A stretch of DNA of 64,000 nt from Stromatinia cepivora (Eukaryota > Ascomycota > Leotiomycetes > Helotiales > Sclerotiniaceae). Below are positions 49,594 to 61,489 of the stretch, in pieces; positions within the stretch are counted from its first letter, which is position 1; the number at the start of each line of letters is the position of its first letter. Where the stretch lies: contig RCTD01000005.1 of NCBI GenBank assembly GCA_014898415.1, positions 2,542,001 through 2,606,000 of the forward strand, read 5' to 3'. A model generated the notes under the pieces. It was not told the DNA's origin. It saw only the letters and a program-made list of their open reading frames with translations, and did no database searches. The position numbers were made by a program, and so were the translations under genes.

Positions 49594-49902
49594 TATTACA
49601 GAAAGCTTTACAATCCCCTGTATTTTATGAAAGATCAAAGTATATATTTTTCAATCGGAATGAAGGATCTATTAACCTTTATCAATCCATCAATTGATAA
49701 AATGATCCTGATATATTAATAAATAAAGATTTAACTTAATTAAAATATATATTGATTAGATAATTATTCATTTGTTCTATATATATAACTCTTGATTTAT
49801 ATAATTAAAAACAAATCATTCAATTCTTTTATTTTATCAATTATATGTACCATCTATTCAACGATTCTTGAAAATGCTGTGTAATCATATTATCCTGTGA
49901 TA
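49594..49902 (+). repeat. 3' LTR of Copia-1 I (309 bp)
   Basis: Starts TATTACAGAAAGC, the mutated form of TGTCACGGAAAGC, and ends CCTGTGATA. Exactly the length of the 5' LTR. Confidence 0.92.
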
Positions 49903-49907
49903 TATAA

Positions 49908-52900
49908 TTAATAAGTTTATACTTTATATTCCCTATATTAATATATTCGATAAAATCGGGATCTATATTATTATTATGAGTATCTCTTTGAGCAATATTA
50001 ATATCTTTATCCATAAGATATAATTGCTTTTTAATAAAAAAATCAGCTTCTTTAATTTCTCTAATAAAAAATCGACCAGCATTTGTATATCTTTATTATA
50101 TATTTTATCCTTACTATTTAAAGAATTAAATGAATTGAATAATTATAAATCGATTTCTTTATTCCCATTATCATCCCCCAAATCTATATCTACTTTCAAA
50201 ACCAGTTTGTTTGTAAACAATAAATCTGAAATACATTTGATAAATAAATTAAGGGTTTTTCAATCCATAAAAATAGATAAATAAATAAAATCTTTATAAT
50301 TGTTCTCATTTTGAATAATCGTTCTATTCATTTCGATATAATTTTGTGGATCAAAAGCTTTAGCAAACTATTTAAATTCTTTTGTAATATAAATATCGAT
50401 TATTCGATTAATGGAATCTATACAATAAATGAATTCCTTATTGAATATTATATTTCGAATAATAATAATTCTATTGAACTTGAATATTCATATACAATAG
50501 ATTAATATACTTGAGATATAATTTACTAAATACCCAATATATATTCGAGGATTGGTTTTGTATCATTTCCTATTAATTCCAATTTCTTTATTCTTATCCA
50601 AAAAGTAAGCTCGATATTTATACCTATAGATTCCATTCCAATTAGAATAAAAATCATTAGATATTTTCTTTACGAATAGAAGATTATCTTTACAAAAATA
50701 ATTATAGAACTATATATCGAATACTTCATTGAACGATTTGAAGGATTTGGTCTTCAAAGGATTTATATTATATAGATAAATAATAACTTATATTATTTCC
50801 ATTTATAATTTGTTTGATAAATCCATTATGATTTATATTTTTATTTGTTTTATAATTGTTTTTTATCCTATATATTCTAATTCTTTATTGGATTCATATA
50901 TATAAAATGAGGATAGCTTAAATTCGATGCCTTTTTATTTGATCTATTTCTTAAATAACGTTACTCTTATAATTCCAATGACAAATATATCATTATTCTA
51001 TTTGATCATTATAATCGCTAAATTGTATTTATAGTAAACTCAAACTATAAAACTTTAGATAATTACAAATACTTCGTTATATATTTTGTAATAGATTGGA
51101 TATAAAAAGATCTTATTATAATATATTTTTTTGATTAATAGGAATTATAATGTATTGTTATATTCTTTATCGAAATCAAAAAGATCCTATTGGATTTTGT
51201 AAAAGGACTGAAGTGATTGACGATCATTTGAAGCGCGAGAAATGATTTGCTTTATATAAATATAAATGTAATCAATATAATTGAAACAAATAATACTTTT
51301 TATTTTGATATTTTGCATTACAAATACTAAATATTCAAAAGTTTCCTTCTTCAAATATCCGAAATATTTATATTATATTTTATTCATATCTTCTTTTGAA
51401 AAAGATGGATTATAAAAACAATAGAATACTTTGTTTATTTTTCTGTTTATTATTGGATATATTATAGAAGGGTTATTTATAGGAATAAATAAAAGAATAT
51501 TTGAATAAATAGAAAATAGTTTGTATTCTAAAAATACAAGATTTTCAATATAAATATATTAAGTAACTATTATATTATTTGTATGATCTTTTTTATAAAG
51601 AGTATAGTTATATTCTGAAAATCATAGATCGGCTTTCTTCAATTGAGCTTCCGAAACGATATTGATATGAAAACCAGGGATGAGTATTATATTGTTTAAG
51701 ATTAGATCATTATTAGGGTAACCTTCTTTCTTGATGATTCCTTTAATAGTACGAACCCTGTATTTTAGAATTTGAAAGCTAAAAGTGCTTACTTCTATAA
51801 GATCATTGGGATCGGATGATCGATATCGATGATTATTCAATAAAGATATATCATTTATGATATATATAGTATTACAATTATTGAGTAAGGTACTATTGGA
51901 TAGATAATATATTCTTATTATTGTAGAATATACCCCTAATTGGTTGTATTGAGTATCCAAGATAGTAATATTGATTAAAGGTCCTGAAGGATCAATGGAA
52001 CCTTTTATCTATTTTCTTTTGATTCAATCAGAATGAAATTGCTTCTATAAATGCGATTTTGTTCAATCCTTAATTACTTGTAATTCGTTTTCGTTGAATA
52101 CCCTTTTGAATAATGAATTAGTTTTTCCGGTGAATACTAACTTTATAGCTTTGTAATTGTATATAGTGTAATTATAACCAATTCCATTGTTTCATTCAGA
52201 TTCGGTTTTGTAAGGATATTCCTAAATCTTCTTGATCTTTTGATTGCTTTCAAAATTGATACTTTTCTTATTCTTTTTAAACTTTTTATTATTTTGAGAA
52301 AAAATAAATATAGAATATATTTCTTCTTTAGCTTTTAAGAAAATAGAATCCTAAAAAACTAATCCTTCAAAAATATCTTTGAATTGTTTGAATAAAAGGT
52401 TAAATAATCCAAATTGATTATTTATTTCGATCTATATAATCATAATATTTGCTCAAATTGAAAGCATTTTGGTATTAACAACTTATAAAAAAGTATTGAT
52501 AACGATTTCATTCTATACCTTAATGATTTTATATACAAAAACTTTAATATAAATTATAATCCAATCCTTGTACTATTTAATAGGATCGATTCTATCGAGC
52601 GAAGCTTGCATTAGAATAGATCGATATTCTTATAATACTACAAACTTAATAATAGTTACTATAAATATGAACTTCTTTTTAAATATATTGATAATCGTTT
52701 TGAATAAAAAAGCTGTAATACTTTAATTGAAAATAGATAACTTTATAAGATATACTTGATCAATTAATGATTCGATTTATTCATAAATATCCCTGAAAGC
52801 TTTGTAATTCTGTATATATTCTTATTATCAATATTGATATTCCAATTGGAGAAAAGCAAGTTTGGAGGAGATTTTTTAGAAAGTAATTGAAAGTAAAATA

Positions 52901-53433
52901 ATAGATCTATTAAAAATGGATCCCGATATATTACTATCAGAATCTTTCATTTTCGTATTTCTATTAATATCTTCTTTGGATTGGATCATTATAAGATATT
53001 CCGAGAATTCCTTTTGATATTAAGTTTGTTTTTTTTGATCATATTTGATTTAAAGATCGATAATAGAAAGTAAAATAGATAATTTGATTGAAAATTAATC
53101 GATTTGAGTATGGATAAGCTTATTTATCAGATCGGAATTTGGAATGGATATTATTGATATAAAATAAATAGATTGTTCTTTGGATTAATTGAATTTCAGA
53201 TTTCTTAAACTTAATATTTATTTTTCAAATATAAATACAACTTCGATTATTGAATATAGATTATAAAAAGAAGATTGTTTTGATCTTTTGCTATATTGAA
53301 TAAAGATAACTAAATTGATATAAATATTGAATTATAAATAAAATAAAAATAATATTTTAAGAATGATTCTTTAAATACTTAATAATCACCGGATAAAAAG
53401 TTGTATAGATTTAAGAACTACTAGACTCATAAT
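49908..53433 (-). pseudogene. Copia-1 II gag, protease/pre-integrase, integrase and linker remnant
   Basis: Minus strand. The pre-integrase segment at 51960-51622 ends NDLILNNIILIPGFHINIVS, with integrase downstream to about 50500 and linker to 49908, where copy I interrupts. Gag lies between 53433 and about 51970 and is too degraded to show a zinc knuckle. Confidence 0.8.
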
Positions 53434-53742
53434 TATTACAGAATAGTATGATTATACAGCATTTTCAGGGATCGAGGAATAGATGATACATATAATTGGT
53501 AGAGTAAAAGAATTGAATGATTTACTCTTGATTATATGAATCAAGAACTATATATATAAAACAAATAAATGATTATCTAGCCGATATACACCTTAATTAA
53601 ACTAGATCTTTATTTATTAGTATATCAGGATCACCTTATCAATTGATGGATTGGTAAGGGTTAGTAGATCCTTCATTCCGATTGGAAAGCATACGCTTTG
53701 ATCCTTCATAAGATACAGGGGATTGCGGGGCTTTCCGTGACA
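53434..53742 (-). repeat. 5' LTR of Copia-1 II (309 bp)
   Basis: On the minus strand it starts TGTCACGGAAAGCCCCGC and ends TTCTGTAATA. Confidence 0.92.
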
Positions 53743-53747
53743 CATTC
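53743..53747. other. Target-site duplication CATTC, right copy, of Copia-1 II
   Basis: Second copy of the duplication at 31706-31710. Removing the insert joins the Gypsy RNase H frame. Confidence 0.88.
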
Positions 53748-56500
53748 AATATAATTCTATATACCACTTTTATATTTAGTAATAATATAAAACTTATCAT
53801 TATATATTTGACCTAGAACAATTCCCTATCCTACTAAACTAGTATCGACAACGAATACAATAATTCCGACTTCAAATGAATAAATCAATAAAAGAAGGAT
53901 TAAAACCAAAGTTAATTTATCTTTCAGCAAAATTATTACAATATTATAATTAACAATCCAAATGAATTCTATATCTTTCTTCAATAATATATAAAGAGGT
54001 TTTATAATAATAACGAAATTCTCTATTCAAAATCAATAGAAAATATATATTCCAAAGAATATTTTAACTTCATAATCGTTCAAGCAAAATGACCATTTAA
54101 GTATCTTAACAATTTTAGTAATATCAGGATTTCTTTTTTCAGAATTGATATAATAATCTATGATTCAGATTCTATTATAATATTATTTGGATTTAATACC
54201 GATAGTATATCCTGTATACTCAATGTATTCCATTGTAGCATTCAGGTTTTTCAGATATTCGATAATAAACTTCCTCAATCCAAATTCAACTTCAATTTCA
54301 TTATATCAAATTCTGAAACCCTTAACTCCAATATCATCCAAGTAAGGTATAACAATATCAAGTATGATATTCTATAATATCCTTAATATAATCCTTACAA
54401 ATTGAATAACCGAATTAGTAATCCCTTATAATAAAATAATGAATTTTATCAAATCAAAAGAGATTATAATAATAATGATATCTCTACTCTTTTTATTTAA
54501 AGATATTTGATTATATTCAAAGAAAAAGTCAATCAAGGATATTAATAAACATCTAATCATTTGTTCAACAAATTCCTTTAAATTTGAAGATATATTTATA
54601 TTTCGCAGGGTTACAGTATTTGCTTTTGTCATTACAATAACGATACAATATTTATCAGTTTCGCTTTTCTTAACTAAATATCAAAAGTTTCGATACAATC
54701 TTTCTTCTTTCTTTAACATACCTTATTTGATATAATCTTTTATCATTTCGATAACTATTAGTAAAAGGGCTTTAAGGGATACAAAACTAAAAGCTTATTA
54801 AATTTTATATAATATTATCTTAATAATCTGTAACAGAGTAATTGAAGGTTTGACACTATCAACTTCAATCCAATCAAAAGTTAATACTGTTTTTTGGTTT
54901 TGTAATAGTACAAAAAGAAATTTCTTTTTATATTTCCAAAATATATTTCCAATATTTAATAATATTAAATATTCTTGTATCAATTAGAAGTCTTCAGGTT
55001 TAATATCGAAACGTAATATCAAATACTTCGAAAAAGAATTTGATGATTGATATTTAGAGTGTTTTGTGTATTTCAATTCTAACCAATTAAGGTCACCCCT
55101 TAGGATTTCTTTATCGATATACTCTGTTTTGTTCGAGGATTTTATCTTGTTCTTTTTTTTTTTATATATATCATTAATCGGAACAAGAATTTCGGATTTG
55201 ATATTGGTTAGTTTCTTCTAAACATTGCTTTCTGCCCTAAGTTCTTCCAAATCGAGGTGAATATTATTAACAACAAAGTATTCCTGAAATCCTTCTAGTT
55301 TCGAATCTTCAATATTATCAAATATATCTTTAATATCAAAATCAAAATCAATTCGAATAGTATCTATATTGAACTCTACAGAATTTAAGACTATCTTAAA
55401 ATTTAGAATACCAATCAGGAGTTCTGGGAAATGGTTTTTAACGAATTCTTCAAATTTCCCTTCACTTTTGATAGCATTTAGGATTTTTAGAAGGTCATTA
55501 ATATAATCTTTAGGATTTACATTATCCATTCTTTTCTCAGTTTTTTAAGATCAGTCTTTATAATATCTGCTTTATATTTTGGTCTAATCGTTTAGTAATC
55601 GGCTTTATTAATATCATTATCATCAATAATTTATATAACCTATTCATTTCCTTTGTATTCAAAATCGATCTTTTCTATAAACAAATATAGTATTTTTAAT
55701 AACAATAGATCTTTGATGTTATTCAAGATAAAGATATCGATGATATTCTTAACTTCTCCAAAATTGATTTTTATATCTTCAATCAATTTATACAAGGTAA
55801 TAGTATTTCTATTAAGGGTAATCATTATTGTTTTATATTCATATATTATAAATCCCAATTCTCTTGCAATTTCCAGGCTTATTATGTTGATTATCGATCC
55901 CGAATCGATAATATTATTAATCTTAACATTTTTATTTGTAAAGATTATAATGATAATAGATATATTATATATTTCTTTTGATTAATAATTAAAGGAAGTA
56001 TTTAAATGATTAATAATTGTTAAAGTTATTGTAGTTTTTTTGGCAGGAATTTCTGAATTTCTGAAAAGCTTTCTTTGTTCTTTGATATCTACAATTGATG
56101 CTTTCTTGAGAATTTGCTTAAAAAGATTTGATATATATATAAAAGCAATCCCAATTGTTATCAGGATTTCGATTCTACAAATCCATTCCAAAATTTCTGT
56201 TAGGGATTCTATAATATAAATAACGATTAATATTTGCTTTTTTATTTTTAAGGATCTAATACAAGAATTGAATGTTCTATTCTTTCATATTATATTATTC
56301 TTATCAGATTTAGGAAAGTCTTTTCTTTTTTGAAATTCTTCTATTTTGTTTTTTTTGTTTTTGTTAATATCTATAGTTTCATTTTTATTAAAGAATTCTT
56401 TCTTTAATCTCTTCTTTTTAATTTGATCCATTATTTTGAATAATATTTTTCAAAAAATATTTAATGATTTTTAGGATTTATCAATTTCGTTTTATTCTAC
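53748..56500 (-). pseudogene. Gypsy retrotransposon remnant: gag, protease, reverse transcriptase and start of RNase H (5' piece)
   Basis: Minus strand. The start region near 56430 reads MDQIKKKRLKKEFF. A gag end at 56191-55982 reads EIPAKKTTITLTIINHLNTS. Protease is at about 55930-55640 (an I-D-P-G-S-I-I-N-like active site, then LEIARELGFIIYEYKTI). A spacer ORF lies at 55529-55218. Reverse transcriptase starts near 54632 (MTKANTVTLRNINISSNLKE, IDFFFEYNQI). Just before 53748 the frame reads KYKSGI-x-NYIE, which continues at 31705 as NYDITKRE. Stops throughout. Confidence 0.85.
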
Positions 56501-56809
56501 TATCACGGGATAGTATGATTATACAGCACTTTCAGGGATCGGAGAATAAATGGTACACATGATTAATAGAATAAAAGAATTGAATGATTTGTCTTTGATT
56601 ATATAAATCAAGAGTTATATATATAGAACAAATGAATAATTATCTAATCAATATATACCTTAATTAGATTAGATCTTTGTTTATTAGTATATCAGGATCA
56701 CTTTATCAATTGATAAATTAATAAAGGCTAATAAATCCTTTATTCCGATTAGAAAATATACATTTTGATCCTTTATAAAATATAAAGGATTACAAAACTT
56801 TCCATAATA
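56501..56809 (-). repeat. 3' LTR of Copia-1 III (309 bp)
   Basis: Minus strand TATTATGG...CCCGTGATA; a purine tract (CTGAAGGGTG) adjoins it on the internal side. Confidence 0.92.
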
Positions 56810-57249
56810 CACCCTTCAGATCGGAAGGCGATCTAAAACAAATAGAAAAATATAGAAAATAGCAATTTATATAATTCGTAAATGAATATACAAAACGATT
56901 ATAAACAAATATCAACAAAGGATTGATATAATATATAAATCTGAAATGATCCTAATATTTTTAGAATAAAAAAGAATTTGAATATATATAAATCGCAAAT
57001 TTCTTTTGATCTTTAGTTTGCTATTTATGATATTCTTCAAAATCAAGATTTTGAATAATAAAAAGAAAGTTTTTTATTAGGAGAATACAAATGAATAATC
57101 GATCTTGCAATATAGTAATTGAGAATATATATAATTGCTAAGCTATAATATATTAATCACGATAACGAAATAAAATGAATAAATTTTTTAAAGATATATA
57201 GATTCCCTCTTTATATTTTCGTTTTTGTTTTAATCAAATTCTTATTGAT

Positions 57250-58730
57250 TATTATTATATTTAAGATTTCGGGGTTTAAGAAAGCTAAGCAAACGAATTT
57301 CAATCGTATTAAGCAAATAATAGTTGAGAAGAAAGCTTTGAAAGAATCAAATATAAAAGAAGATCCCAATATTTCTTCGAAAAATCATCAAATTAAACAA
57401 AAAGAATTAATAAATTTAATATAAATAATGAATCAAAATATCGATCTTTAGAAATATAATTTAATTAAATCTGTTTCTAGAATAATATATAATCATCTAT
57501 TTCAGAAACCATTCCCTTTTATCGAAAAAACTATTGCTCGTTGTGGTCAATTATCAATTATAAATTCAGATAATAATTTGGAGGTAGATTTCATTCTTGA
57601 ATTCTATCATATAATTGAAAGGTTTTACTAATCCTGTATTTGTAATTATCAAGATAAAGGTTATTCGATGAAGAAAAGAAAAGAAAAAATGTTTCTTTAT
57701 TTGATAATAACGATTTATTCGATTCTTCGATACCAGATTTTTCGGATAATAAATTAGATGAAAAAGAAAAAGAAAAAAAAGTTGTCGAAAATTGCTGGCT
57801 TTTTAGTCAAAATAAAAGATAAAAGGAATTATAAGAAAAGGAACGATTATTTATATATTCGATATATAAAATCATTGATCGTTGGGAAATATAATTTCTA
57901 TAGCGAATATTTTGTTGATTTTTTCAAATCGAATAATTATTGATATTGGAATTGTAGTATTTATCTGTATACTTCTTTACCAACTTTCTTTTATTCTTTA
58001 ATGGATTACTATATCGCTATTCATTAACAAAATTCGAAAGTAAATTCTTTATTCATTCTTTATTTTTATAATATATTGATTGTTGATTATATAATCTAAA
58101 TAGGGATACAAAATTGTAATGAAAATGATATTGAAAATCAAGAAGAAAAGAGAAGTTGTTCTTTTATTTTTGTATTATTGTTCTTTCTTTTTTTGTTATA
58201 TTATTTATTGAAGTTCTTGAAAAATCGAATGGAAGAAGTATATTGTGATTTTGAAAAGCGATAATAAAGATAAAAGAGAAAAAGTGATAAAGAAAAAAAA
58301 GAGAAAAGAATAAATGGTATATTTAAAGAAAAAGGAAAGAAGGGATAGTTTTTTGGTTCCTATAATATCAATAATACTAATAACTCTAATTATTCCAATT
58401 GTTCTTTGTTTTTTGATTATTATAGATAATTCAAAGGTTCCTTTATTTGAATTTCAAATTATTGAATTTAGAAAGAAACTTATCCTTTTTCGAAAATAAA
58501 AAAATGAAAAATGAAGAAATGATCGGTTTTGATTGTTCTTTGTTTTTTAATGAATATAGAATATACAAATTGAAGTGTATTATAGAAAAGTATAATAATC
58601 TGGGATACCAAATAAGATTTATTCCATTTATATCAAAGGGAAGAAATACAAATTCCAGATTGTCGTTATTCAAGTTTTATAATCATCGTTATTTAAGCTT
58701 TATAATCATTGTTATTCAAACTTTATGATC
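57250..58730 (+). other. Accessory block of Copia-1 III with antisense open frames
   Basis: Plus-strand frames opposite to pol. 57758-57943 begins with a lysine run and then KLSKIAGFLVKIKDK. 58314-58499 reads VPIISIILITLIIPIVLCF, a membrane-like segment, then NSKVPLFEFQIIEF. 58447-58728 reads IGFDCSLFFNEYRIYKLK. Further blocks are visible upstream, such as RIIYNHLFQKPFPF near 57480 and EFYHIIERF near 57600. The block is shared with copies I and II. Confidence 0.65.
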
Positions 58731-60877
58731 CTATTGTTTATATTTTGTAGATTGAGAAGGGATCAGAAATATTCGAACTTTTGTTTTATAAGATTCTTAA
58801 TGAGTCCATCAGTAATTATATCGATGATCGGTAGATAGATTATATAAAAGTTCTTTTTTGAATATTCTTGATGTAATTATATATTTTGGATATCGATATG
58901 ATATAGTTTTATAATGATCCGCTCGTTTTCATCAATTACCAATCTAATCGTTTGCTGGTTATTGTAGAAGATCGTTACAGATTCTTTCATTATTAGATCG
59001 ATCTTTTTTAAAAAACATAAAATTGTTATGGTTTCTTTTGATATACATTCAATTTTGAGAAGCTTTGCTTCGATAATCGAGGTGGTTATAATATCTTATT
59101 TGGACGTTTTCCATATGATTAAGCTACCGAAAAGGGATATAATGTATTCTTAAAATGATCGACGAATATCTGAATCATTTATAAAAGAAGTATCTGAAAA
59201 GATAAAAAGTTGTAATATTTGATTATTATTATATTGGATTACAAAATACTTTATATTTTATAAATATTATAAACAATGATCGATAATTTTTATATAATTG
59301 TTTGATGAATTGATCAAATAATAATTCAATCATAAAGCAGTGAATGATATATCTGCTTTTATAATGATTATAGTATATAATACTAAATTTATTTTCTTTC
59401 GATACATTTTTATAATATATATAGGAGCTTAACCCTGATTTTTCCGAAATATTATTATCGAAAGCGATATATTTATTGTCTTATTTGTTGCTTTGAATTT
59501 CTTAGTAATCTTTTTAATATATATATTATAAATTAATTATAGCTTTTTTTTGAATCAATTACAAAGTATATATATATCTAAAAACTATTTAATATTTCCC
59601 AGATCTCATAATTTATATACAATTTTGATTCCCTCGATGATCTTTGTAATAACTGATTCGTTTTTTTTATAATAAATAATTTAAATATCATTTACAAAAA
59701 AAAGAATTATAATGATATACTTTAGGTTAATATATAAACATAATTCCTTTTTGTATTATACCAATCCTAATTTCTTAAATATCTAAATGAAATCCCTAAA
59801 TTATATAATTAAGGAATCTTATAGATTATATAAAACTTGATCGATTATAATATTTTTGTTTGGGATTTTATATCTATTAGATAGATAGTATATAATTGAG
59901 ATATTGAAAGGATTATATAGAGTATTAATAAAGATATTGATTATATTGTATTATTTTATTTCGAAATTGTATTTAATAATAATTATTATTACAATTCGGA
60001 ATAATGAATCTATTAATATAATAATATAAATAATCTCAATAATACTTTTAACTTAGAAATCTTTTTATATTATTAAATATAAATAACAATAAATGATTAA
60101 ATCTTGATCATTATATTTATATATAAATACTTATTAAAAGAAAATCGGTTTTGTAGATTCCGATCCAGAATCGATTTCATACCAGATTTTTCTAGCCTTA
60201 AGGTTATTCATCTCAAAATTGTAATCCTATTTGAATTAATATTTTATTTGATGATCTTTTAATTGATAATAAAAACAAAGTAATTTTGGAATTGTAAATA
60301 TATGAATTCGAGGAAGTAATATTGTTTATAATCTATTAATCATAGATTAAATGAAAAACAATAATAGTTTTACTTTAATTCTAATAATGATTATATTATG
60401 AATTGTTATAAATTGAGAATATTTCTTTATATCATTTATTCCTTATTAATCAAGTCAAAATATAGAATGAAAATTGTTTAAACAAGGTAATCTTATTGAA
60501 TCTATCCTTTGAAATATAATAATTTCTATATAAAATTTAGTATTGGAATTACTCCTTTGATGATATTATTGTATATATAATTACCTTTATATATATATTG
60601 ATTGTTTTAGAATACAAAAGTTAGATGATTCTTAAAAGAAAGATGATTCTGAGTAGTAATTGTATAATTGAAATTCAGATGGGTTGATCTAAACCCTAGG
60701 TATTTCAATCCTTATAATACAAATTCTCTTAAGTATCTATTCGAGATTATAAATCTATGAATCCTTTATAAATCGATTAGATGAATATATAAAATATAGT
60801 AGTTTTTGTAATAATTGGATTTCCTTTACAGAATACTCTGATTGATTATTCCAATATATATACTTCCTTTTGGAATA

Positions 60878-61489
60878 TTAAGATTGATTAATTAAAATAA
60901 TCTCTAAATCATTTTCGTATATACTATAAAGAACTTCGATAATATAATTAATAGATTTATATTCTATATTCTTTATATTAATATATTCGATGAGATTGGG
61001 ATCTGTATTATTATTATAGGCATCTTTTTGAATAGTATCAATATTTTTATCTACAAAATGTGATTGTTCTTCAATGAAAGAATCAGCTTCTCCAATTTCT
61101 TCAATAAAAGGATCAATTGATACTTGTATATCTTCATTGTATACTTTATTTTTATTATCTGAAGGATTAGATAGATTGGATAATCCTAAATCGATTTTTT
61201 TATTTCTATTATTATTCTTTAGATCTATATTTACCCTTAAGATTAACTCATTTGTAAGCAATAAATCTGAAATATATTTAATAAATAAATCAAGGATTTT
61301 TCGATCCATAAAAAAAGGTAAATAAATAAAATCCTTATAATTATTTTCGTTTTGAATAATTGTTTTATTCATTTCGATATAATCTTGTAAATTAAGGATT
61401 CTAATAAATTGTTTAAGCTCTTTTATAATATAAATATCGATTATTCGATTGATAAAATCTATATAATAAATGAATTCCTTATTAAACAT
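60878..61489 (-). pseudogene. Copia-1 III linker segment between integrase and reverse transcriptase, longest open frame in the AT block
   Basis: 203 codons open on the minus strand. It begins with an integrase C-terminal-like stretch (VFNKEFIYYIDFINRIIDIY) and continues into an acidic linker (FIEEIGEADSFIEEQSH). The same region is shorter and more broken in copy I (45086-45385) and copy II (50505-49908). Copia linkers of this sort join integrase to reverse transcriptase and are poorly conserved. Although open, flanking stops make it non-functional. Confidence 0.75.

Larger units (their letters stand above)
41665..49902 (+). mobile_element. Copia-1 copy I, complete 8238-bp element nested in copy II
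   Basis: 309-bp LTRs at 41665-41973 and 49594-49902, with a GGGGGG polypurine run just before the 3' LTR. The plus-strand order is gag about 41980-43390, protease/pre-integrase 43400-43786, integrase about 44100-44750, linker 44900-45560, reverse transcriptase about 45600-46860, RNase H to about 47704, then about 1.9 kb of extra sequence before the 3' LTR. It lies in the opposite orientation to its host copy II. Longer than a usual Copia (about 5-6 kb), mainly because of that extra block. Confidence 0.93.
31711..53742 (-). mobile_element. Copia-1 copy II, interrupted by two later insertions
   Basis: Outer 309-bp LTRs lie at 31711-32019 (3' LTR; polypurine tract CTGAGGGGTG adjoining on the minus strand) and 53434-53742 (5' LTR), flanked by CATTC. 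Subtracting the inserted elements and their duplications leaves about 8.3 kb, matching the 8238 bp of copy I. The order on the minus strand is gag 53430-51970, protease/pre-integrase 51960-51622, integrase about 51300-50500 and linker to 49908. Copy I intervenes, then come reverse transcriptase 41659 to about 40300, RNase H to about 39490 and the accessory antisense block to 37681. Copia-2 intervenes, then a 3' remainder and the 3' LTR. Dead: every domain has stops. Confidence 0.92.

Noticed and set aside
41665..49902. CRISPR-like or satellite repeats suggested by the recurring 309-bp sequence
   Set aside because: The repeats are LTRs: they sit in pairs, have polypurine tracts and flank pol domains.
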